Shown here: one piece after another, positions 8,507-15,325 of the stretch
How the letters are laid out: each line of letters begins with the position of its first letter
How positions within the stretch are numbered: the stretch's first letter is position 1
NCBI RefSeq assembly: GCF_000403455.2
Contig: NZ_KE159748.1
Coordinates: 199,345-263,344 of the forward strand
Length of the DNA: 64,000 bases
Origin: Dorea sp. 5-2
GTDB taxonomy: Bacteria; Bacillota; Clostridia; Lachnospirales; Lachnospiraceae
Reading direction: 5' to 3'
The notes under the pieces: model-generated
Databases searched by the model: none
Told to the model about the DNA's origin: nothing
What the model saw: only the letters and a program-made list of their open reading frames with translations
Position numbers and translations under genes: made by a program

Positions 8507-8835
8507 ATGACGCCTGATGGATATTTTTCCAAAACTTTTCCAGGCAATTGCATTTTTGATGCTGCAGGAGAAGCAGGGAGTCCGTGAGTTAGGAGGAGAG
8601 CTTAGTAAAATTATATACCAGGAGGAAAGCGGGCGTACTATGAAAAAATGGTGAATCATGCAATCAGCTGGCTTGAACAATCCCATATCATGTCGCAAAG
8701 ACTGCGGACAGACTGTTAGAAGATGGTAAGCTTGATTATCTGTATCTTCTAAAAGGGGATATGAAAGGCGGAACTTATGCCGCCTTCATTTGGCACAAAT
8801 CTCCCACAAAATGGAAGTATGACAGGATCAACTAA
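8507..8835 (+). pseudogene. Broken gene of unknown family, at least two frameshifts
   Basis: Coding sequence can be followed across three frames: MTPDGYFSKTF from 8507, then AIAFLMLQEKQGVRELGGELSK to a stop after MKKW near 8655, then YHVAKTADRLLEDGKLDYL and TYAAFIWHKSPTKW to a stop at 8833-8835. Each piece has clean codon use, so this looks like one former protein of about 105-110 residues. I do not recognise the family. Its end overlaps the convergent permease gene by 4 bases. Confidence 0.6.
8765..8786 (-). terminator. Possible terminator of the ABC exporter operon
   Basis: AAGGCGG and CCGCCTT form a 7-bp stem with an 8-base loop, just downstream of the permease stop on the minus strand. 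The T-run that follows is weak, so the call is tentative. Confidence 0.4.
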
Positions 8836-9983
8836 GCACTTTGCCGTAACCGTGAGATCACCATGGCGACCCCAAGGATCGCAGCAGCAAATAAGACCTG
8901 CATCCCGTAACACGTATAGAGGGACGCCTGCTGTGCAGAACTTAAGGAGCTGTTATTTGCCAGAAGCCCAGTGGCGACTTCATACCAGTAAGCAGGAAGA
9001 AACTGTGCGAAGGTCCGTACGCCCTTTCCTAGTATCTCCAGATCAACGAATACGCCGCACAGGAAAGACATACCAAGGGATACCACATTGACCACCGGGC
9101 TGAGTGCTTCCTCGCTGTGCACCAGCGTTCCGATCAGGAAAGACAGCGACAGCGCAACCAGCGTCATGAGGAAACTGTTGAGCATGTAGTAAGGCATGTT
9201 GGGGTCGTTGGTAAATGTGCTCCCATACATCAGGAACGGCATAAGGGTACAGATGCCGTAGACGGCGCCCCCGACCGTGGCAAATCCCAGGATCAGCTGT
9301 AAGTTCTGGCTGCGTGCAGGAACTGCCGAGCACATCATCCGTCTCTTCACATCCTGGTTGTGGAAGGCGATCATGATGTAACTCATAGAATAGCAGAGGA
9401 TGGAGATCAGGATATAGGGCATATACTGATACATAAAAGCATGAAGCGGCTGTACCCCGCCGAAACCATTCTTGTCGATGAGCGTCACTTCTGCTTTGTC
9501 CGTGCAGTTGTCAATGACACTTTGGACGGCGTCAGAGAGTGGAAATCCGCTCCTTGTCATGATCCGTACGTCATTCATGAATGTATTGATCTGCTGATCC
9601 ACATAGAATCCGCTGTTGCTGCCCGGAACCTTCGTCACCGGAAGCGCCTCGTCCCCATAAAGGCATCGTTGTTCAACATCTTCCGGAATGGTCACAACAT
9701 AGTAGATTTCCCGATAGAATATGCGATCCTGGATAATAGCAGGGTCATTGGGAAGATCCACCAACGTATGGTACTGGCTGAGGTAATCCGTAAGTCCTTC
9801 GGCAAGCCTGCCGCCGTCCTGGTCGATCACGGCGATATCCAGGCTGACCTGCTCAAATTCATCCATATTTCCCCCGGTTGCCTTCTGGACCAGGACTGCT
9901 ATGGACAGAAAGATGATGAGGTACAGGATCACCATACGGATATTTCTCTTTGTGATCGTAAGAAATCCTCTATATACTGTCAT
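8832..9983 (-). CDS. ABC-2 type exporter permease
   Basis: A 383-residue membrane protein. One membrane segment lies near the N-terminus (ILYLIIFLSIAVLVQK, about 17-32), then an external domain of about 150 residues, then five or so segments in the C-terminal half (YILISILCYSMSYIMIAF, AVYGICTLMPFLMYG, FLMTLVALSLSFLIG and others). This is the layout of ABC2_membrane_3 permeases. It should pair with the neighbouring permease and the ATPase to export an unknown substrate. The start has GGAGG 7 bases upstream and overlaps the preceding permease gene by 14 bases. Confidence 0.85.
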   Translation of the reverse strand: MTVYRGFLTITKRNIRMVILYLIIFLSIAVLVQKATGGNMDEFEQVSLDIAVIDQDGGRLAEGLTDYLSQYHTLVDLPNDPAIIQDRIFYREIYYVVTIPEDVEQRCLYGDEALPVTKVPGSNSGFYVDQQINTFMNDVRIMTRSGFPLSDAVQSVIDNCTDKAEVTLIDKNGFGGVQPLHAFMYQYMPYILISILCYSMSYIMIAFHNQDVKRRMMCSAVPARSQNLQLILGFATVGGAVYGICTLMPFLMYGSTFTNDPNMPYYMLNSFLMTLVALSLSFLIGTLVHSEEALSPVVNVVSLGMSFLCGVFVDLEILGKGVRTFAQFLPAYWYEVATGLLANNSSLSSAQQASLYTCYGMQVLFAAAILGVAMVISRLRQSA

Positions 9984-11112
9984 AACGTTCCCTCCTTATG
10001 CCTAAAAATGCGACTGTTAGAAGCAATGTACTCATCACGGCGAGAATCACAAGGCATCTGGTAAACCGTTCCATGTCGTTATAGATGCCCATGCAGTAAA
10101 ATGCGTCGCTTAGGACTGCCGCCGGATTGATGCGGTTGATGATGGGGCAGTGAAGTTCAATGATATTCTTCATATTGCCGAACATCAATCCCGCCAGGAA
10201 GCCGGGGAACAGTGTAAATAGTACGCAGACGCCGATCTTCATTCCATAGGATATCCGGGCGAGACATCCTATGGCGACACCCAGGCAGACGCCGATCATG
10301 CTGCCCATGAAATCTACCAGAAGCAGGGCGCCGACGTCGTTTCCCAGACTGATCCCAAGCACATGGGTAATATACAGGCACAGGATCAGGATATTGAAAA
10401 AATGGATGATGAATAGTACAGTCATGTCGATCAGGATCAGGGTAAGCTTATGTGTCGGCGTAATGCTGCGCCTTGCGCCAAGCGCCGATATATTCGCCTG
10501 CCCGTCTATGCTTGACTGGACGCCTAAGAATGCTCCGGAGAGGCAGGCATAGGCGACTAACGCAAAAAAATACTGGACATTGGGGTTTAAGTCTTTGCCG
10601 CCAAGGGAAACCTCGGCAGTCGTATTCCGGTAATCATTCATAGCGTCTAAGGCGTCCGGAAGTTTCTCCGGATGGGTCATGGCAATCTCGCGGAACATGG
10701 CGGCATTCTGGTTGTAGCTTTCCAGAACGGATGTCAGGATACTCTCGTTGAGGCCGTTCTTAGCAACAGTCAGGGAAGGAGTGTCTCTGACATAGAAGAT
10801 ACCGGAGATGGTCTCTTCATTCAGTGCACTAAGCGCTTCTGATTCCGTGGAAATATCCTGGATGTCCAGCGTCTCGCCGTCCATCTGTGTCAGGAAGCCT
10901 TCAAAGGCTTGGGCATTTTCCGACGGATCCGTATCTTTGACCACGGCGACCTTGATCTTATCCCAGCGGGATTCTCCCGTGCTTTCAAGCCCGGCGCTTC
11001 CGAAAGACAGGTAGAAGAGAGTGCCGAGTATGATCGGGAATAAAAGCGCCCAGAACATATTCGAGGAATTCCGTATGGTCTGTACGAAACGATATCTGAA
11101 TAAATGCAACAT
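9970..11112 (-). CDS. ABC-2 type exporter permease
   Basis: A 380-residue paralogue of the next permease in the operon: an N-terminal membrane segment (MFWALLFPIILGTLFYLSFG), a large external domain (about 45-180) and a C-terminal membrane block that ends LLLTVAFLGIRRERY. The two permeases likely form a heterodimer. GGAGG precedes the ATG. It lies 12 bases after the ATPase gene. The substrate is unknown; the closeness to the lanthipeptide region is noted but there is no shared promoter element. Confidence 0.85.
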   Translation of the reverse strand: MLHLFRYRFVQTIRNSSNMFWALLFPIILGTLFYLSFGSAGLESTGESRWDKIKVAVVKDTDPSENAQAFEGFLTQMDGETLDIQDISTESEALSALNEETISGIFYVRDTPSLTVAKNGLNESILTSVLESYNQNAAMFREIAMTHPEKLPDALDAMNDYRNTTAEVSLGGKDLNPNVQYFFALVAYACLSGAFLGVQSSIDGQANISALGARRSITPTHKLTLILIDMTVLFIIHFFNILILCLYITHVLGISLGNDVGALLLVDFMGSMIGVCLGVAIGCLARISYGMKIGVCVLFTLFPGFLAGLMFGNMKNIIELHCPIINRINPAAVLSDAFYCMGIYNDMERFTRCLVILAVMSTLLLTVAFLGIRRERYDSI

Positions 11113-11124
11113 TCCTCATTCCTC

Positions 11125-12069
11125 CTAATCTCTTAATTCTTTGCCTGTGATCTCAAGGAAAACGTCGTTGAGAGTGGGCAGTTCCGAGAAGACTCTGCCG
11201 AAACGGACGTCCTTCTCCTGTAAATAATTCAGGAGGCGCACCAGGTTGTGCCTTGCGGCGCCGAGCCGTATCTTTAATATCTGGTCTTCATAGCTTACGT
11301 CGAAGACGTGGGGAAGTTCCCGGATTCCGGAAAGCAAAGTTTCGTCTAATGCGATGGCTTCGATGGTGATGGTTTCGCCGGTCTTGATCATCTGTTTCAA
11401 TTCTTCTGTGGTTCCCGTTGCCAGCACATGTCCGTGGTCGATGATGGCGATGCGGGTGCAGATCTGTTCTACCTCTTCCATATAGTGAGAGGTGTAGATG
11501 ATGGTGGAACCCTGCCGGTTCAGCTCTACGATCCCTTCCAGGATCTTATTGCGGCTCTGCGGGTCTACGGCAACGGTAGGTTCATCCATGATGATAAGCC
11601 TGGGTTTGTGGACGATGCCGCAGGCGATGTTGAGCCTTCTTAACAGGCCGCCGGAGAGCTTCTTCGGGCGCATTTTCGTAAAGTCTTCTAACCCTGTAAA
11701 GGCAATCGCTTCCTCGACGAGCTGACGCCGTTTTGCCTTGTCCCGGATGTACAGGCCGCAGAAATAGTCGATATTCTCACGGACAGTCATCTGTTCGAAT
11801 ACGGCGACATTCTGCATCACGACTCCGATCTGCCGCTTGATGTCGTAGCTGTTAGGGGTCATGTTTTTGCCGAATATGGTGATGGTGCCTTTGTCGTACC
11901 GAAGCAGTGCAAGCAGGCAGTTGATGGCAGTGGTCTTGCCGGAGCCGTTAGGCCCGAGTAGCCCGAAGATCTCTCCTTCCTGTATGGTCAGATTCAGGTG
12001 GTCAAGCGCCACCAGGTTCTGATACCTTTTCACCAGATTTTCTATCCGGATAATATTGGTTGACTGCAT
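11125..12069 (-). CDS. ABC transporter ATP-binding protein
   Basis: A 314-residue cytoplasmic ATPase, first gene of the three-gene exporter operon. Walker A GLLGPNGSGKTT (about 35-46), the Q-loop VVMQNVAVFEQM, the signature KLSGGLLRRL, Walker B LIIMDEPTVAVDPQ and the switch histidine in YTSHYMEEVE are all intact. The C-terminal 80 residues resemble the regulatory tail of drug or Na+ exporter ATPases (CcmA/NatA type). I start at 12069, because CCAGGAGGCG lies 6-8 bases before this ATG, and an upstream in-frame ATG at 12090 has no ribosome site. Confidence 0.9.
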   Translation of the reverse strand: MQSTNIIRIENLVKRYQNLVALDHLNLTIQEGEIFGLLGPNGSGKTTAINCLLALLRYDKGTITIFGKNMTPNSYDIKRQIGVVMQNVAVFEQMTVRENIDYFCGLYIRDKAKRRQLVEEAIAFTGLEDFTKMRPKKLSGGLLRRLNIACGIVHKPRLIIMDEPTVAVDPQSRNKILEGIVELNRQGSTIIYTSHYMEEVEQICTRIAIIDHGHVLATGTTEELKQMIKTGETITIEAIALDETLLSGIRELPHVFDVSYEDQILKIRLGAARHNLVRLLNYLQEKDVRFGRVFSELPTLNDVFLEITGKELRD

Positions 12070-12210
12070 AGAATCGCCTCCTGGTTTCATAATGATGTAG
12101 TCTGGATTATATTGTATTTATAGTTAGTATAATGTACGGATGTCTATGTTGGTAGTGTCAGGTGTCAGAAGAAGATATGACAAATGTAATGTTGAATACT
12201 TTCGATTTTG

Positions 12211-12272
12211 GAAGCCAAAAACATAGTTTTCACGGACAATATGCTGCGGCAGAATATGATTACTGTTATAAT
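12211..12272 (+). promoter_or_regulatory. LytTR-type element D with -10 box
   Basis: Half-sites AGCCAA (12213-12218) and GGACAA (12234-12239) are in direct repeat, 21 bases apart, with an A-run then a T-run between them. TATAAT lies at 12267-12272, 27 bases after GGACAA. It is one of four related elements in 12.2-19.9 kb; this copy has one extra base between half-sites. It places the start codon of the next gene at 12313 rather than upstream. Confidence 0.65.
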
Positions 12273-12312
12273 GCATGGCATATATTATGTGGATTTTATA
12301 AAGGAGTATGAA

Positions 12313-12873
12313 ATGAAGAGATACAATGGTATGGAGGTAGAGGGTATTAAATTGGGAGTCCGTAACATAGAGGACTTGGGATTATCAAGTAAGGATGCAT
12401 TGGAGAAAAGTGTCGTCTGGCTCAGGGAGAAGTATGAGATAACAGGTGATGTAAGGTATCTGGACAAAGCTGTATGGCATATCTATGCTTATCTGGAAAT
12501 GGGATATCCGTATGAAAGCGCGAAGGAAGAATTTCAGGCTGTATTGGATGCGCTTGGAGAGAAAGAAGAAGAGGTGTTCCCGAAACGAAGCTGGGGAAGT
12601 AAGAAGGTTCCCTTGAAGAAGATGCGGATTAACCAGTTGTTGGGTAGATGGAACCCGGGCTTACAGTCGATGAAAATATCTGACGCGGTGGAGGATATCA
12701 TAGAAAAAGCCAGAAACAGGCAGGTCGGAGAATACACATATCATTGCGGAAGGGTGATCAAACAGGATGGAGAAAATACTTTGTGGGAGAATACCTGTAG
12801 GCTCTATGTCCGAGATGAGGAAGTTGTGTTCTATAATGTAAATAAGGGTAAATATTATATTCTTGCAGAATGA
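12313..12873 (+). CDS. Hypothetical protein, member of the local LytTR regulon
   Basis: A 186-residue soluble protein with no signal peptide, membrane segment or family I recognise. The N-terminal two thirds looks helical (EKSVVWLREKYEITG, YAYLEMGYPYESAKEEFQAVL). The C-terminal 50 residues look like a small beta fold (YTYHCGRVIKQDG, TCRLYVRDEEVVFYNV). The frame is open further upstream, but AAGGAG sits 6 bases before the ATG at 12313 and the promoter element ends at 12272, so this start is preferred. It may have a role in immunity or regulation of the lanthipeptide locus, but that is only guilt by promoter. Confidence 0.75.
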   Translation: MKRYNGMEVEGIKLGVRNIEDLGLSSKDALEKSVVWLREKYEITGDVRYLDKAVWHIYAYLEMGYPYESAKEEFQAVLDALGEKEEEVFPKRSWGSKKVPLKKMRINQLLGRWNPGLQSMKISDAVEDIIEKARNRQVGEYTYHCGRVIKQDGENTLWENTCRLYVRDEEVVFYNVNKGKYYILAE

Positions 12874-12894
12874 AGCGCGGATTTGGGGCTTTTC

Positions 12895-12954
12895 ACGGTC
12901 AAAAATGAATTTTTAAGGACAAAGGGATGAAAAAATTCCAATTTGTGGTATTCT
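12895..12954 (+). promoter_or_regulatory. LytTR-type element A with -10 box
   Basis: Half-sites GGTCAA (12897-12902) and GGACAA (12917-12922), offset 20 bases, with AAAAAT and ATTTTT between them. TATTCT at 12949-12954 is 26 bases after GGACAA. There is no good -35 box, as expected for an activator-dependent promoter. It precedes the regulator gene, so autoregulation is likely. Confidence 0.7.
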
Positions 12955-12997
12955 TATAGGTGTAAGGTTGGATGGAATCGACCGGAAGAGAGGGCAA

Positions 12998-13714
12998 ATG
13001 ATGAATATTGCACTTATAGATGATGAGGCAGCAATTTTAGGAAATGTCAGAAAGTGTGTTGAGAATGAGATTGTCCCGCAGGATGAGGCGAGCCTTTTTA
13101 CTTATACACGGGCGAAAGATTTTCTTCAGGCAATGGAACAGGGGTATGAGTTTGATATCCTGGTTTCGGACATTGATATGCCGGATATGGGCGGACTGGA
13201 GTTGGGGAAGCAAATACAAGAAAAAGGCAGCGGTCCATATCTGGTATTCCTGACGGCGTATCTTGAGTATGCGGCGGAGAGTTATATCATAGAGGCATAC
13301 CAATATATTCTCAAGGAAGATATGGAAAAGAGGCTGCCGCCTATCCTGAGACAGTTGATTGACCGCGTGAAGAAGGAGAAACAACAATTCAGGATGATTG
13401 GCACACCGACAAGTAAGGTGCGGGTGTATTATAGGGATATGATATACATAGAGAAGGAAAAGGGATCAAAATATATTTGCTACATAACAGAATATGGTAT
13501 ATATAAAGAAAGAATTCCATTAAATCAACTGAGTCAGGAACTTGTAAGTGATGAATTTATCTTAGTTGAACGTAGATACATTATAAATGTTTCACATATT
13601 GCCAGTATGAAAGATGGTATGATTCTGATGGATAATGAGGCGAAGATATTTGTTAATAGAATCAGCTTCAAGAAAATAAAAGAGCAGATTAGTCTGTACA
13701 GGGGGAACCTGTAA
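12998..13714 (+). CDS. LytTR-family response regulator (AgrA-like)
   Basis: A 238-residue regulator. The receiver domain (1-120) has IALIDDE (acidic pocket), the phosphoacceptor in VSDIDMPD (D58), the conserved Thr in VFLTAYLEYA and the Lys in YILKED. The C-terminal LytTR DNA-binding domain (about 140-238) includes YIEKEKGSKYICY and VERRYIINVSHI. LytTR proteins bind direct repeats about two helical turns apart, which matches the four elements found nearby. Its gene overlaps the kinase gene start (TAATGG). The start is the first of two ATGs after GAGAGGGC. Confidence 0.92.
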   Translation: MMNIALIDDEAAILGNVRKCVENEIVPQDEASLFTYTRAKDFLQAMEQGYEFDILVSDIDMPDMGGLELGKQIQEKGSGPYLVFLTAYLEYAAESYIIEAYQYILKEDMEKRLPPILRQLIDRVKKEKQQFRMIGTPTSKVRVYYRDMIYIEKEKGSKYICYITEYGIYKERIPLNQLSQELVSDEFILVERRYIINVSHIASMKDGMILMDNEAKIFVNRISFKKIKEQISLYRGNL

Positions 13715-14043
13715 TGGGAATTGAGGCTCTTCTTATAGGAATTTCTCTTTTTGAAGTGGGGATGTTGTACTGGCTGTTATGTGGGACTGTATTAGAGAAA
13801 AGATATTTTCAAAAAAAAGATTGGGTAATTCTATGTGTGAATATTGTTAGTGTTGGTGTGGGTGAAGGGATAAATCGTAGTTTGCTTTTTTTCTCGCAGA
13901 ATATTTTTCTTGTTAGTGTTGTATTTACATGCATATGTGTGGTTGCGATAAATGGACAGAATAAACTATTAAAAACAATAATAGTCATTTTGTACTATAC
14001 AATAGTAGCCTTGATAGATTTTTTGTTGCGTTTATGTGCATGA
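13714..14043 (+). CDS. AgrC-like sensor kinase, N-terminal membrane part (split by a frameshift)
   Basis: 109 residues comprising about four hydrophobic segments (LLIGISLFEVGMLYWLLC, VILCVNIVSVGVG, VSVVFTCICVVAI, TIIVILYYTIVALIDFLL). This is the first half of a GHKL sensor. The frame ends at 14043, while the next frame continues the same protein: reading -1 from the T6 tract at 14019-14024 gives DFFVAFMCMTVLRNEFENI without a break. So 13714-15020 is one kinase gene of about 435 codons with a single-frame shift. The zero-frame codons across the tract are T-TTT-TTG, a classic -1 slippery heptamer; mutation, phase variation and programmed slippage all remain possible. Confidence 0.7.
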   Translation: MGIEALLIGISLFEVGMLYWLLCGTVLEKRYFQKKDWVILCVNIVSVGVGEGINRSLLFFSQNIFLVSVVFTCICVVAINGQNKLLKTIIVILYYTIVALIDFLLRLCA

Positions 14044-15020
14044 CAGTATTAAGAAATGAGTTTGAAAATATAGTTTATGTATATGCAAATTCGTTCATGG
14101 AAAGTATGCTTTTTATTTGTGCAAGGCTTATAATAGCTGTTTGTATATGTCTGGTTGTCAAGCAAAGGTTTAACGAGTCATATATACGTGAATATCAGAG
14201 GCTATTATTGGTTATTATGATAATTATGTGTCTGGTGTTAAGGCGTTATCAGATAGAAATTGTAAGAATGATGTATGAGGGCAGGGCACAGGAAGGAGGA
14301 ACAACAGGACTTTCTCTTATGGGTGTTGTGCTGATTACACTTTTTACCGGAATCGTGTACTTGAAGAACAAGACGCTCGAGAAGGAAAAGGAATTGCTGA
14401 TTATGCGTGACACTATGGTGACACAAAAGTATACGGAATTAGAAAAAGCCATGGAAAAGAACCGGCAGTTATCCCATGATCTGAAGAACCATATATTGGT
14501 TTTAAAGCATTTTAAGATGGAAGAGGATTATGAAGGGATAGATAAATATATAGAAGAAATAGAACAGAATTTTTTTGATATAAAGAGAAGAGTCTGGACA
14601 GGAAGCCAGATCGCAGATATGATTCTGGAGCAGAAGAGAACCCTGGCAGAACAGGAAGGTATAACATTTACAATACAGGCAGTTCCGATTGCAAAGTGGA
14701 TGTTTGATGACAGTGAGACTTGTTCCCTGTTAGGAAATCTTCTGGACAATGCGATTGAGGCGAGTAGGAGAATAGACGATAATGTGGAAAAATGGGTATC
14801 TGTAAAGATAGAGAATCAAAAACAGTTATTATTTATAAAGATAGAAAATTCGGTCAGTGAGATACCAGTTATGAAAGATAAGAGACCTATTTCAGTTAAA
14901 CAGGATAAAATAAGACATGGATATGGTCTGAAAAGTGTGGAACGAATTGTGAACAAGTATGAGGGAATGATTACATACAAAGGCAAAGACAGAGCTTTTC
15001 AAGTAAAGCTTTTGTTTTGA
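14034..15020 (+). CDS. AgrC-like GHKL histidine kinase, catalytic part (split by a frameshift)
   Basis: 328 residues holding the last two or three membrane segments (SMLFICARLIIAVCICLVV, LLLVIMIIMCLVL, LMGVVLITLFTGIVYL) and the kinase core. The phosphoacceptor His is in QLSHDLKNHILVL, the N-box in LLGNLLDNAIEASRR, and the G-box in KIRHGYGLKSVERIV. This is the AgrC/HPK10 pattern. It should phosphorylate the adjacent LytTR regulator. There is no separate ribosome site before 14034, which supports its being the continuation of the 13714 frame. The probable signal is a peptide, perhaps the lanthipeptide itself; that is inference. Confidence 0.8.
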   Translation: MCMTVLRNEFENIVYVYANSFMESMLFICARLIIAVCICLVVKQRFNESYIREYQRLLLVIMIIMCLVLRRYQIEIVRMMYEGRAQEGGTTGLSLMGVVLITLFTGIVYLKNKTLEKEKELLIMRDTMVTQKYTELEKAMEKNRQLSHDLKNHILVLKHFKMEEDYEGIDKYIEEIEQNFFDIKRRVWTGSQIADMILEQKRTLAEQEGITFTIQAVPIAKWMFDDSETCSLLGNLLDNAIEASRRIDDNVEKWVSVKIENQKQLLFIKIENSVSEIPVMKDKRPISVKQDKIRHGYGLKSVERIVNKYEGMITYKGKDRAFQVKLLF

Positions 15021-15052
15021 TAAATATTAATAAAATGAAAGGAGGATGTGAT

Positions 15053-15202
15053 ATGCAAAAAGATTTAATTATGGATTATGCGGGAGACTTGTCTATGGAA
15101 CTTGAGGAAATAGAAAAGTTAATTCCGGATGAGGGACAAATGGAAAGTGCATATACACAGACTAAGATGTGTGCAACTTTGTTAACTCTATTGTGTTGTT
15201 GA
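15053..15202 (+). CDS. Class II lanthipeptide precursor (LanA)
   Basis: A 49-residue peptide behind a strong AAAGGAGG site 8 bases away. The leader has the acidic ELEEIEKLI motif (16-24) typical of LanM substrates. The C-terminal core has Thr35, Thr37, Thr42, Thr45 and Cys40, Cys48, Cys49, and ends TLLTLLCC. The CC end recalls the lacticin 481 / ruminococcin A group, but the rest of the core is shorter and different. No GG or GA processing site is visible; SAYT (32-35) is a possible cut region. It sits between the kinase and the LanM gene. Too short to be found by length alone; the call rests on leader motif, core composition and the neighbour. Confidence 0.8.
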   Translation: MQKDLIMDYAGDLSMELEEIEKLIPDEGQMESAYTQTKMCATLLTLLCC

Positions 15203-15325
15203 TCACAAGAAATGTGATAGGGCTGTTGTGAAATGATAGACTTATACCAATAGTATGAGTGTTAATTTTACAATGGCTTTTTTATTATAATTTTAAAGAA
15301 AGTTATGAATAGAAGAGGAAAAGGA

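Noticed and set aside
8832-12069. LanFEG immunity transporter for the lanthipeptide
   Set aside because: The permeases are about 380 residues with large external domains, unlike LanE/LanG; they are on the other strand and no LytTR element was found before the operon.
13714-15020. An agr quorum system
   Set aside because: The kinase and regulator are AgrC/AgrA-like, but there is no AgrB or AgrD gene nearby.
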